Shown here one piece after another: positions 1-8,333 of a DNA stretch of 42,496 nt. The stretch is from contig JBBREQ010000009.1 in NCBI GenBank assembly GCA_038202795.1, positions 1 through 42,496 on the forward strand. The letters are read 5' to 3'. This stretch comes from PHET01 sp038202795. GTDB lineage: Bacteria > Actinomycetota > Coriobacteriia > Anaerosomatales > PHET01. Every line of letters starts with the position of its first letter. Positions within the stretch are counted from its first letter, which is position 1. A program made the translations under genes and the position numbers. The notes beneath the pieces are model-generated. The model made no database searches. It was not told the DNA's origin and saw only the letters and a list, made by a program, of their open reading frames with translations.

Positions 1-546
1 GGGCTCAGCGGAATCATGATCTTCGACCTCTCTCGCTATCTTGCGCCGGGATGCGTCATCTCGATCGACCTCTTCCCGGACGTCGCGGCGTCGGAGCTCC
101 AGGCGATGATCTCGCAGCGCTGTGCGGCACTTCCTTGGCGAACCGCCGATACGTTCTTCGCGGGCATGCTCCATGATCGGGTTGCGCGTGCGGTCTTGCG
201 CGCTGCGGGAATCGGTTTGGACTCGCCGGTTGGGAAGTCGTCTCAGGCCCGCCTCGCTGCGCTTCTCAAGGATTTCCGACTCAGAGTCATCGGTATGGGT
301 GATCCTCGGCAGTCGCAGGTGACCCGGGGTGGTGCCTCGGTTGAGGAATTCGATCCCGAATCGATGGCATCGCGTCACGTGGACGGGCTGTTCGCCGCCG
401 GTGAGGTTCTCGACATCGACGGCCGCTCTGGCGGCTTCAATCTTCATTGGGCCTGGGCGTCGGGCCTAGCAGCCGGCGAGGCCGCCGCTCGCTTGGCAAC
501 GGCACGTGCCGGGCTAGACGGCATCGGCTCGAGAGGGTCCGAGTGA
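1..546 (+). CDS. NAD(P)/FAD-dependent oxidoreductase, YhiN/HI0933 family, C-terminal part (5' end outside window)
   Basis: The reading frame is open from base 1 (residues GLSGI precede the first internal ATG at 16), so this is the C-terminal part of a gene that starts before the window. The visible 181 residues match the end of HI0933/YhiN-type flavoproteins: the stretch GLSGIMIFDLSR resembles the family's 'GLSGPAILDLSR' segment, and near the C-terminus GLFAAGEVLDIDGRSGGFN followed by a WAWASG segment is the typical FAD-contacting end. Family members are about 400 residues, so roughly half is missing. Its physiological substrate is not known. The stop overlaps the GTG start of the next flavoprotein gene (GTGA at 543-546), so the two are probably co-translated. 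Confidence 0.88.
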   Translation, partial: GLSGIMIFDLSRYLAPGCVISIDLFPDVAASELQAMISQRCAALPWRTADTFFAGMLHDRVARAVLRAAGIGLDSPVGKSSQARLAALLKDFRLRVIGMGDPRQSQVTRGGASVEEFDPESMASRHVDGLFAAGEVLDIDGRSGGFNLHWAWASGLAAGEAAARLATARAGLDGIGSRGSE

Positions 547-2168
547 TAGAACTCAGGAACCTCACTCTCCCGCTCTCAGCCGGTGATCCCTGTGCGGCGG
601 GTACGCTGAGGCATGCAGCTGCCAAGCGCCTCGGCATCGACACGGAACGAATCGGTTCAATACGACTGCTCAAACGCTCCGTCGATGCTCGTCGCAAGAG
701 TGACGTCCATTTCGTGGTATCGCTCGGTGTGGTGCTCGACGACCCCATGGAGGAAGACGAGAGGGCAGTGGTGAGCCGCATTGCTGACCACGACGTCCTC
801 ATAGCCACGCCCCAGCCGCTGCCCGCCGTGCCGAGCCTCGCAATCGCCCCCCCGGTGCGCCCCGTGGTCGTGGGCACCGGCCCAGCGGGGCTCTTCTCGG
901 CTCTACTGCTGGCGCGGTCCGGTGCGCGACCGCTCGTACTTGAACGCGGCGTGGAGGTCGGCACACGGGTTCACGCAGTGGAGGCTTTCATCCGCAGTGG
1001 CGTGCTCGACCCGGATTCGAACATACAGTTTGGAGAAGGCGGTGCGGGGACCTTCTCGGATGGAAAGCTCACCACCAACACGCGCGACCCCCGGTGCCGC
1101 AGCGTCCTGGCGATGCTCGTCGGTGCGGGTGCTCCCGAGGAGATACTCTGGCAGGCCAAACCACACATCGGCACGGACAATCTCACCGGGGCCGTCAGGA
1201 GGCTGCGGATGGAGATAGAGTCGCTGGGCGGGGAAGTCCGTTTCGGGACGCAGCTCTCCGACGTGCTTCTGGGCTCAGACGACGTTCTCCGCGGCGTTGT
1301 GACGCAGAGCGATCGCGGACGCGAGGAGTTCGCGGCTGAGGTGCTCATCCTGGCGACGGGCCACAGCGCACGCGACACGTTCGACATGCTGCACCTGCGC
1401 GGAGCGCATCTCATTCAGAAACCGTTCTCGATCGGGCTGAGGATCGAGCACGATCAGCTCATGGTGGACCGGGCGCAGTACGGTTCAGCGGCCGGTCATC
1501 CTGCGCTCGGTGCGGCGGAGTACAAGCTCTCGTGCCATCTGCCCTCCGGCCGCGGCGTCTATACGTTCTGTATGTGTCCCGGCGGCTGGGTGGTGGCGGC
1601 AACGAGCGAGGCCGAAGGCGTCGTCACGAACGGGATGAGTCGATTCGCCCGCGAGGGCGTAAACGCGAATGCGGCGTTCCTGGTCAACGTCGTGCCTGCT
1701 GATTTCGAAGACGATCACCCGTTGGCAGGAGTGCGCTTCCAACGACAATGGGAGCGTGCCGCGTTCGAACTCGGCGGACGGCAGTTCCGTGCGCCCGTCC
1801 AGCTCATGGGCGACTTCTTGCAGGGCGTCGCTTCCTCAAGCGCAGGCGATGTGCAGCCAACCTATCCGCTCGGCGTCGAGTACACCGACCTCACGCACTG
1901 CCTTCCGGACTTCGTCGTTTCATCGCTGCGGGATGCGGCTCCCGTGTTCGACCGCCGCATGCGCGGTTTCGCGACAGCGGATGCGCTTCTCACCGGAGTG
2001 GAGACGCGCTCGTCGTCGCCGGTGCGCGTGGTGCGGGATGAGACGCTGCAGTCGAATCTGCGGGGCATCTACCCCTGCGGGGAGGGCGCCGGGTACGCGG
2101 GCGGCATCATGTCGGCTGCGGTAGATGGAATGCGGTGCGCCGAGGCAGTGCTCGCACGTTATGGGTGA
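543..2168 (+). CDS. FAD-dependent dehydrogenase (COG2509-like uncharacterised flavoprotein)
   Basis: The product is 541 residues. The start is taken as GTG 543, which overlaps the preceding stop in a GTGA junction; an in-frame start at 447 would lie deep inside the upstream gene. The N-terminal ~90 residues form the basic family-specific domain (LKRSVDARRKSDVHFVV). They are followed by a Rossmann dinucleotide-binding loop VVGTGPAGLFSALLLARSG, and by NIQFGEGGAGTFSDGKL, a hallmark of the 'uncharacterised FAD-dependent dehydrogenase' family. The end, YPCGEGAGYAGGIMSAAVDG, is the second FAD contact. No substrate is known for the family. The adjacent upstream gene is also a flavoprotein of unknown substrate, which may indicate a joint function; that is inference. 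Confidence 0.88.
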   Translation: MIELRNLTLPLSAGDPCAAGTLRHAAAKRLGIDTERIGSIRLLKRSVDARRKSDVHFVVSLGVVLDDPMEEDERAVVSRIADHDVLIATPQPLPAVPSLAIAPPVRPVVVGTGPAGLFSALLLARSGARPLVLERGVEVGTRVHAVEAFIRSGVLDPDSNIQFGEGGAGTFSDGKLTTNTRDPRCRSVLAMLVGAGAPEEILWQAKPHIGTDNLTGAVRRLRMEIESLGGEVRFGTQLSDVLLGSDDVLRGVVTQSDRGREEFAAEVLILATGHSARDTFDMLHLRGAHLIQKPFSIGLRIEHDQLMVDRAQYGSAAGHPALGAAEYKLSCHLPSGRGVYTFCMCPGGWVVAATSEAEGVVTNGMSRFAREGVNANAAFLVNVVPADFEDDHPLAGVRFQRQWERAAFELGGRQFRAPVQLMGDFLQGVASSSAGDVQPTYPLGVEYTDLTHCLPDFVVSSLRDAAPVFDRRMRGFATADALLTGVETRSSSPVRVVRDETLQSNLRGIYPCGEGAGYAGGIMSAAVDGMRCAEAVLARYG

Positions 2169-2200
2169 GAAGCGGTTCGGACGACAGTGATCCTCGTGGG

Positions 2201-2206
2201 TATAGT
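2201..2206 (+). promoter_or_regulatory. Possible -10 element before the Old Yellow Enzyme gene
   Basis: TATAGT lies 35 bases before the ATG at 2242, in the short gap after the preceding gene. No convincing -35 hexamer is seen at the usual distance (TTCGGA at 2176 would need a 19-base spacer), so this is weak. Confidence 0.28.
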
Positions 2207-2241
2207 CAGCAGGTGCCGCTACCAAAGCCCAAGGAGCCCCC

Positions 2242-3222
2242 ATGCCCCACCTACGCGAACCGCTGACGATCCGATCAGTCACGCTGCGAAACCGCCTTGT
2301 CTTGCCGCCCATGGCGACATCGAAAGCGCATCCGGACGGCAGCATGACCGAGGAGCTTCTCGCGTACTACGACGATAAGTCGCGCGGCGGCGCTCTCGGC
2401 CTCGCCATTACCGAGCACTGCTTCATCAGCGAGCAGGGGCGCAATCGTATCGGGCAGCCCTCGGTGGCAGATGACGCCATGGTAGATGGTCTTTCGGCTC
2501 TCGCCGGGGTGTTCCACACCAACCACGTCCCCGTGGTCGTGCAGATCAGCCATGCGGGTGCCGCATCGGTCGAGCCCGAGAAGGCCCTTGTCGGCCCCTC
2601 AGACGTCGCAACTCCGATGGGGAGCGGTCAAGTACCTCGAGCTCTCACTCCTCAAGAAGTAGCGGATATTCCTTTGCAGTTCGCGGCGGCTGCCAGGCGC
2701 GTGAAAGAAGCAGGCTTCGACGGGGTTGAGCTCCACTCTGCCCACGGCTACCTTCTGAACCAGTTCCTCTCGCCGCTGACCAATCGCCGCACCGACCAGT
2801 ACGGCGGCTCGTTGGAGAATCGCATTCGGCTCCACATCGAAGTGATCCGCTCGGTCCGCGAAGAGGTCGGGTCGGACTTCTTGCTTCTGCTTCGACTAGG
2901 CGCGCGCGACTATCTCGAGGGCGGAACCGGCATCGATGACGGCATCGAGGCCGCCATACGCTTTGAGGAAGCAGGTGTCGACCTGCTCGATATCACCGGC
3001 GGCCTCACTGGATTCAGTCGTCCCGACACCGAGGAGCCGGGCTACTTCTCGGAGCTCTCGGCACCCATCAGAGCGGCAGTATCAGTCCCCGTCATGCTCA
3101 CGGGGGGCATCACGACAGCGGACCAAGCCGAGAGTCTTCTCGCGCAGGGGGCAGCTGACCTGATCGGCGTGGGTCGGGCGATGCTGCGAGATTCGGGTTG
3201 GGCTGTCAACGCGGTTCACTAG
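2242..3222 (+). CDS. NADH:flavin oxidoreductase, Old Yellow Enzyme family
   Basis: A 326-residue FMN-dependent TIM-barrel reductase. The N-terminus (EPLTIRSVTLRNRLVLPPM) is typical of the family. The middle carries FDGVELHSAHGYLLNQFLSP and NRRTDQYGGSLENR, the FMN/substrate-contacting signatures. The C-terminal VMLTGGITTADQAE and DLIGVGRAML form the phosphate-binding strands. The length matches single-domain OYE proteins; the extra Fe-S/FAD/NADH domains of the long 2,4-dienoyl-CoA reductase type are absent. AAGGAG at 2231-2236 is a good ribosome-binding site for the ATG. Members reduce activated C=C bonds, and the substrate here cannot be deduced. It is convergent with the FKBP gene, with 30 bases between the stops. 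Confidence 0.92.
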   Translation: MPHLREPLTIRSVTLRNRLVLPPMATSKAHPDGSMTEELLAYYDDKSRGGALGLAITEHCFISEQGRNRIGQPSVADDAMVDGLSALAGVFHTNHVPVVVQISHAGAASVEPEKALVGPSDVATPMGSGQVPRALTPQEVADIPLQFAAAARRVKEAGFDGVELHSAHGYLLNQFLSPLTNRRTDQYGGSLENRIRLHIEVIRSVREEVGSDFLLLLRLGARDYLEGGTGIDDGIEAAIRFEEAGVDLLDITGGLTGFSRPDTEEPGYFSELSAPIRAAVSVPVMLTGGITTADQAESLLAQGAADLIGVGRAMLRDSGWAVNAVH

Positions 3223-3252
3223 GTACTACTCCCGGCCGTTCGCAGTTACGCG

Positions 3253-3774
3253 CTACTTGCTGATCTTGAGCAGCTCCACCTCGTAAACGACCACCGCATT
3301 GGGCGGGACGGCCCCGTCGAGACCTCCCTGTTCACCGTACGCGAGTTCGGGCTGGACGGTCAGCTTGCGCTTCCCGCCGACGGTCATCCCAATGACGCCT
3401 CTCGACAAGCCGCGAATAGCCTTCTCCGAACCGATCCTGAACGAGAGCGGCTTCTTGTTTGAGCCTGAGGCGAACTCCGTTCCGTCGGAAAGCACTGCCG
3501 TGTAGGAGACGGTCACCTTGTCACCGGGCTTAGCAGCATGGCCTTTCCCCATAGCCTCGTCCTCAATGACAAGGCTGACAGGCTTCGCCTGCTCGCCACC
3601 CGAGGCGGCTGACGAAGCAGTCTGAGAAGGCTGCGCACTCTGCGTCTGAGACTCAGTCACCGAGGGGGCGAGTCCCTGGGTCATGCTCGAGGCGAGCTCA
3701 TCGCATCCCGTCAGTCCAAGAGCAACCATCACCGCAAGCACGACTTCCACTAACAGAACCGATCGCTTGCGCAT
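3253..3774 (-). CDS. FKBP-type peptidyl-prolyl cis-trans isomerase, lipoprotein
   Basis: A 173-residue protein predicted to be anchored outside the cell membrane. It has a basic N-terminus and a hydrophobic stretch at about 7-20. The lipobox is LTGC, with Cys24 as the lipidated residue. Residues ~25-65 are a Ser/Gln/Thr-rich linker. The FKBP domain spans about 66-173: VSYTAVLSDGTEFASG, the K+P-L-SFRIG segment, the loop GVIGMTVGGKRKLTVQPELAYGE and PPNAVVVYEVELL, all standard for the family. GAGGAG six bases before the ATG supports the start. Its role is proline isomerisation during folding of exported proteins. It is monocistronic. Confidence 0.93.
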   Translation of the reverse strand: MRKRSVLLVEVVLAVMVALGLTGCDELASSMTQGLAPSVTESQTQSAQPSQTASSAASGGEQAKPVSLVIEDEAMGKGHAAKPGDKVTVSYTAVLSDGTEFASGSNKKPLSFRIGSEKAIRGLSRGVIGMTVGGKRKLTVQPELAYGEQGGLDGAVPPNAVVVYEVELLKISK

Positions 3775-4003
3775 GGCGGTCTCCTCGAACTAACCGGTCG
3801 CTGCAGACAAGTATGCCACGAACCTATTGAGGAGCCCTATCGCATGCACTTCGCATCCCCACGGCGTCTCTGCCGGCCGTCCCACGCTTGGAGGATCGTG
3901 GCCGAAGTCGCTACCCCGTGCAGCCAGCATCTGTCACACTATCGGAGGGGGAGGCGCTGCCCTGCGGCTCGCGTCTCTGTAGCTCAACTTCCGAGGTGGC
4001 ACA

Positions 4004-7000
4004 ATGACGTCGGACGACTCGCGACTCGCAGAGATCCACCAAATCGACTACTTCCTCGCAAACCTCGAGTTGGCAGTCGAGCAGGGCGAGATCGGGCGCC
4101 AGGCGTTCGAACGACTTAGCGCGCCCTATCTTGCGCGACGGAGTGAACTAGAGGCGGCTGCGGCGCTCGAGCAGGAAGAGGCCAGCTCGCCGGAGCCCCC
4201 GTTCGCGGAGCCGGAGCCCGAGGTCACTGTCGCATCCGCGCCTGCAGTCGAGCCGCCGGCGCGGATAACTACTCGCCCAGTCTCTTCAGCAGCGTCCGAT
4301 AACACTGCCCCGTCGTCAGCGGCAGCCAGCGGACAGGGGGGCGAAGTCGATCGCCTCTTCGATCGTGGCGCGCCTCCCGGAGCTGCCCCGTGGGCGTCGA
4401 AGCGCTCTTCGTTCTCGCTCGGCAGGTGGATCGCGTACGCAGGAGCTGCGCTTGCGGTCGCCGCCGCGCTGGTCTTCGCGCTGCGCGGCTGGGGCAGGTT
4501 CCCACCCATAGTCAGACTCGCCGGTCTCATCGGCGCGACTGTCGTGTTGTATGCCGACGGCGAATGGCTTCGCACGAAGCTCTCTTTGCCGGTTGCCGGT
4601 TCCTGGCTCATGGGCGTCGGCGCAGCGCTGTTTCTCCTGGACGGATACGCCATACTCCAGTGGCTGAACCTGTCGGGCCCTCTGCCATGGGCCGGGGTTC
4701 TGCTCGCGTGCTCAGTTGGCTACTGGTTGACTGAGAAGCGCTTGCGCAACGGTTGGTTCGGTGCAGCGGGCGCGGTCCTCCAGGTCGGCTTCTGGTGGCT
4801 GCTTGCCTACGCTCTTGGTCTCGGGACGATCTGGGCCACGGCCTTGCTTGGCGTGGTCGCCGCCGTCTGGGCGTTCGCATCGGCTACAATCGATCCAAAA
4901 GGCCCGTTCAATGCCCTGTCGCGCGTGCTTGCGACAGGCGCCATCGTGCTCTCAGCACTGGTGGCTATCGCGATGACTCTCCAGATTCCGGCTGCCGTTT
5001 CCACGGCGCTCTCGGTGTGGCCGATCGCCGCCGCCATCGTGTCCGCCATCGCCGCTGCGGTCGTATTCGATCGTGCTCGTCCTTCGCTGCGCGGGCGCGC
5101 TGTCGGCGCGCAGGTCCCCTTGTACGTCGCAGTCGTGATTCTGTGGGCGCTGCGATCGCAACCTCCTGAGTTCGCTCCAGGCCTTGACCTGCTGATTGTT
5201 CTGCTTGGTATCACGGCAGCTGACGCCTGGTATGCGATGTGGAGGAACAGCGTCTCCTTTGCCATCGCTGCGTTCGTCGGCTGGTTGCTGATGTGGACCG
5301 GGGTCGCCTACGAACTGGGTTTGAACTATCCGTTGATGATCGCCGCGACTGCGGGGTTGGGCGTAGCGTCGTTGATCGGCGGCATCGCCGTCACGCGTGT
5401 GGCCACAAGGCACAGTCCCAAACGGCGGAGTTATTCCGGCGAGGTGTGGCAGATAGGGGGCGCACTGACCGCACTTTCCGCAGCCGTAGCAACAGCGGTC
5501 TTGGGCGGTCTCCCCGGCTTTGTCGGCGCCTGGCCCCTTGAACCACTGCCGCTCCGTGGTCTCGTTGGCTTCATCATGGCCGGAGTCCCCGAACTGCAGG
5601 CTGCGTATGTTCTCGTTGCGGCGTGGGTTCTGGTCGCAACCGTTTTGGTGTGGATGCTCCTGCCCCGGGCCTGGACGTCAGCGATCGTGATTCTCTTCTC
5701 GTTCGTTGTGACGACCCAGGTGGTCTCCCTCGTGGCTCCTGAGAGCCAACCCGCGTGGCATGCGATGGCGCTGGTCGTTGTAGCGGCTGCATGGTCGCAG
5801 GCACGGGACCATCTGAAGCTTGTTGGCAGTATTCCCTACAACGGGGTAGTCATCTTCACTCGGGTGATGTACGTCATCGGGCCGCTCTCGGCGCTCGCAG
5901 TCACTCTGACCACCGGAGCGTACCAGTCGTATGCGTTCGCTGCGTTACTCGCCGTTGTGGCGGCCGCATGGCTCGCTGACGCGGTGAGAGCAGGGTCCCA
6001 CCTCCTGTTCGCCCCTGTCCCGATGTTCGCTATCGCCGCGGTCACGGTTGCCGTCTGGGCCGCCACGACTGTCGAGATGGGCGCCATCTCAGGATCGATC
6101 ACCGCTCTCGCTATCGCGGGCCTGTCCCTCCTCGGCGAGAGAAGCCGTGGGGCCTGGTCCATCGTGGTTCTGGCGTCGTCAGCCGCAGCTGCGACCGTGC
6201 TTGCGCCGCTGCTGATGGGGTCGCCGGGATACCTGGCTGTCGACCTGCTCCTCGGGTCGATCGTCTGGGCGCTGCTCGCGTGGGCGTTCTCGATTCCTGA
6301 GGTCGCCGGCGCGTCGGTCGGGCTGGGCGTGCTCGCTGTCGCCGCTTTCCTGGCGTGGCTTGACCCGGCACCTTGGGTGACGATCGTCGTGCTCTCGGCC
6401 ATCAGCGCGGCCCTGCTTGCACCGCGTGTTGTCCTCAGGGACTCACTCTCTCCCATGGTCGCGCGATTCACCGCCGCTGTGGCCGCCGCCGGGCTCTTCG
6501 CGCTCGGCACCCTTTGCGCTATCGGGCTTGCCTCATACACGAACCTGAGCATAGCCTCTGCCTCTTGGTCCTCGGTGAACGCTGCTGGGCTCGCGATAGC
6601 ATTGCTGGTCACGGCGGTCTACGTTCTCGTTTGGACGGTTGCCGAGCGCGCCGAGGTCGGTCTCTACATAGGGCTCTGGCTGATTGTGCTAGCGGTGCTG
6701 ATCGGATTGGATGCCGCGCACATCGAGCTGGCTGAAGCGTATCTCCTGCCCGTTGCGGTGTACTTCGGCTTTGTAGGCATACTCTGGTCCTCACGCAAAG
6801 AGGGAAGGCCGGTGCCCGTGGGAACCGATCTTGCCGTGCTGATGCTCGGCCCCGTGGCTGCCCTGATCATCGCGTTAGGATCGACCGACGTCGCCACCAT
6901 AGTCCAGCACGGGTTCTGGGCACTGGGTTTGGCGCTGGTCACCGTTGTCGCTGGGCTGTTGCTACGCGCGCGCATTCTTGTCTTCGGCGGGATTGCGGTC

Positions 7001-7174
7001 CTGCTTGTGGACACGCTTTGGCTAGGTCGACACACGGTTGTCGGCCTGCCGGACCTTGCATGGGTGGGCGCGACAGTCGTGGTGCTACTTCTCGCCGGCG
7101 CTGTATACGCCGCGCGTGGGCCTATCGGCAAGATGTTGAGCGGCTCAGGGCACCGATTCGCGTCTTGGCGCTAG
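4004..7174 (+). CDS. Large polytopic membrane protein of unknown function (SCO7613/DUF2157-like)
   Basis: The product is 1056 residues. Residues 1-~65 are charged and probably helical (LAEIHQIDYFLANLELAVEQGEIG, then a run of Glu/Ala). Residues ~65-135 are a low-complexity Ala/Pro/Ser linker. From ~140 to 1040 the sequence is a near-continuous series of hydrophobic segments, consistent with well over 20 membrane spans, rich in Ala, Val, Leu and Trp with few charged residues. It ends in a short basic tail. The architecture, with a small cytoplasmic head and many spans, resembles the actinobacterial 'SCO7613' membrane proteins; no catalytic motif is visible. GAGGTGG precedes the ATG. Its TAG stop shares four bases (CTAG, 7171-7174) with the stop of the convergent hydrolase gene. 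Confidence 0.8.
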   Translation: MTSDDSRLAEIHQIDYFLANLELAVEQGEIGRQAFERLSAPYLARRSELEAAAALEQEEASSPEPPFAEPEPEVTVASAPAVEPPARITTRPVSSAASDNTAPSSAAASGQGGEVDRLFDRGAPPGAAPWASKRSSFSLGRWIAYAGAALAVAAALVFALRGWGRFPPIVRLAGLIGATVVLYADGEWLRTKLSLPVAGSWLMGVGAALFLLDGYAILQWLNLSGPLPWAGVLLACSVGYWLTEKRLRNGWFGAAGAVLQVGFWWLLAYALGLGTIWATALLGVVAAVWAFASATIDPKGPFNALSRVLATGAIVLSALVAIAMTLQIPAAVSTALSVWPIAAAIVSAIAAAVVFDRARPSLRGRAVGAQVPLYVAVVILWALRSQPPEFAPGLDLLIVLLGITAADAWYAMWRNSVSFAIAAFVGWLLMWTGVAYELGLNYPLMIAATAGLGVASLIGGIAVTRVATRHSPKRRSYSGEVWQIGGALTALSAAVATAVLGGLPGFVGAWPLEPLPLRGLVGFIMAGVPELQAAYVLVAAWVLVATVLVWMLLPRAWTSAIVILFSFVVTTQVVSLVAPESQPAWHAMALVVVAAAWSQARDHLKLVGSIPYNGVVIFTRVMYVIGPLSALAVTLTTGAYQSYAFAALLAVVAAAWLADAVRAGSHLLFAPVPMFAIAAVTVAVWAATTVEMGAISGSITALAIAGLSLLGERSRGAWSIVVLASSAAAATVLAPLLMGSPGYLAVDLLLGSIVWALLAWAFSIPEVAGASVGLGVLAVAAFLAWLDPAPWVTIVVLSAISAALLAPRVVLRDSLSPMVARFTAAVAAAGLFALGTLCAIGLASYTNLSIASASWSSVNAAGLAIALLVTAVYVLVWTVAERAEVGLYIGLWLIVLAVLIGLDAAHIELAEAYLLPVAVYFGFVGILWSSRKEGRPVPVGTDLAVLMLGPVAALIIALGSTDVATIVQHGFWALGLALVTVVAGLLLRARILVFGGIAVLLVDTLWLGRHTVVGLPDLAWVGATVVVLLLAGAVYAARGPIGKMLSGSGHRFASWR

Positions 7175-8067
7175 CCCAGGAACTTCAGTATCCTCTGGAC
7201 CAATTCTTCCGATTGCCCTAAGGGAAGCTCGTGACCCGCGCCCGGGATGATCTGTGTCTGGATCTGTGGTGCCACTTCATTGAGGCGTGAGGCAGCCGCT
7301 TGACTTGAGCACATCTGCTCCAGCTCACCAGCCACATAGAGTAGCGGCACATCGATGCCCTTGAGTTCGTCATCGCTGAGCATGCGGGGTTCTGTCAGCG
7401 CGAGACGCTCGTCGAAGCCGCCTCTCAGACCCCAGACTACGTCGTCAACGCGCTCGTTGAACCAGGGGGCACCTACCGCATGTGGCATGAGCCACCGCAG
7501 GTATGCTCGAACTGAGAGTCGCGAGGGCGTCAGGAACGCACCCATCGACAGCGGCCCGCCCACGTAGCTCTCCAAAGGGGGCGAGAGCACGGCGAAAGGA
7601 GGGGAGAGCCATACCGCTTTCGCAAGACGGTGGGGCTCGTGGAGAAGGTAGTCGGCCGTATGCCACGCCCCAAATGAGCAGCCCAGGAGGTTGATACCGT
7701 CCACGAGACCGAGCCCGTCAAAGAGCTGGCTTAGCCAGTTGACGTAGTTCACCGGGCTCGATGAAGTCAGACTATTGCCGCTGCGGCCGAAATCGTAGGG
7801 ATTGTCCACCGCGTACGTGCGATAGCTCCCGGAGAGCGCCTCGATCACGGGAATCCACATCAATGATGAGTCCCATTCAGCAGGCAGCAGAACAAGCGCC
7901 GGTGCTTCACTGGGCCCACTGATCCTGACAAGCGTCTCCTCGTTGTCTGTGTCGACCACCGTCGTCTCAGCGGCAACGGGCCATGACCCCGCGTGAGCGT
8001 CGTAGCGCGACAAGTAGCGGTCGCGCGCCTTGGCCGAGCGAAACGGATTGAAGACGGGGTATTCCAT
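7171..8067 (-). CDS. Alpha/beta-fold hydrolase
   Basis: Read from the ATG at 8067, the product is 298 residues. The nucleophile elbow is GCSFGAW with Ser131. His279 in PGAGHELPLG is the probable catalytic histidine, and the acid is probably Glu248 or Glu250 in the VAGELEQM segment. The oxyanion-side strand is ALVLLPAEWDSSLMW and the cap lies between ~150 and 225. The frame stays open up to a TTG at 8256, which would add 63 residues. That extension is Cys/His-containing and not hydrolase-like; a GAGGAGA sequence lies 15 bases before ATG 8067, rather far for ideal spacing, so the start is not certain. The substrate is unknown. It is divergent from corA. Confidence 0.82.
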   Translation of the reverse strand: MEYPVFNPFRSAKARDRYLSRYDAHAGSWPVAAETTVVDTDNEETLVRISGPSEAPALVLLPAEWDSSLMWIPVIEALSGSYRTYAVDNPYDFGRSGNSLTSSSPVNYVNWLSQLFDGLGLVDGINLLGCSFGAWHTADYLLHEPHRLAKAVWLSPPFAVLSPPLESYVGGPLSMGAFLTPSRLSVRAYLRWLMPHAVGAPWFNERVDDVVWGLRGGFDERLALTEPRMLSDDELKGIDVPLLYVAGELEQMCSSQAAASRLNEVAPQIQTQIIPGAGHELPLGQSEELVQRILKFLG

Positions 8068-8320
8068 AGCCGTAGTGACATTCTCCTCGAGACGATTCCA
8101 ACTCGCGATGTGACACAGCCCACACTGATGGGGGCGGGCCAGCGGCTTGCGCGTGAGCAGCATCCGCCCACGAACCAGATGGTAGCACTTTGCCCTCGTT
8201 GAGAAAGACGCATCAACGTCTGATGCGCAGACCAAGCCGATGGACTCTGATTTCAACTAGACACCGGGTTCCAGCGCCGATCACCGTGCGTTATGGGCAC
8301 ATTCTCACCAGACGATTCCT

Positions 8321-8329
8321 AGAAGGGGG
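8321..8329 (+). promoter_or_regulatory. Ribosome-binding site that fixes the corA start
   Basis: AGAAGGGGG sits 4 bases before GTG 8334. It supports that codon over an open in-frame extension running back to 8190, which would add 48 basic residues not found in CorA proteins. Confidence 0.6.
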
Positions 8330-8333
8330 TTTT

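Noticed and set aside
447..542. Upstream extension of the second flavoprotein gene to 447
   Set aside because: It would overlap the preceding gene by 100 bases and adds Arg/Ser-rich residues unlike the family N-terminus; GTG 543 in a GTGA junction fits.
5836..6612. 258-codon open frame on the minus strand inside the membrane protein gene
   Set aside because: Ala/Thr/Ser-rich sequence arises from the reverse complement of Ala/Val/Leu codons; no ribosome site or domain.
8190..8333. Longer corA starting at 8190
   Set aside because: The extra 48 residues are basic and unlike CorA, and AGAAGGGGG fits GTG 8334.
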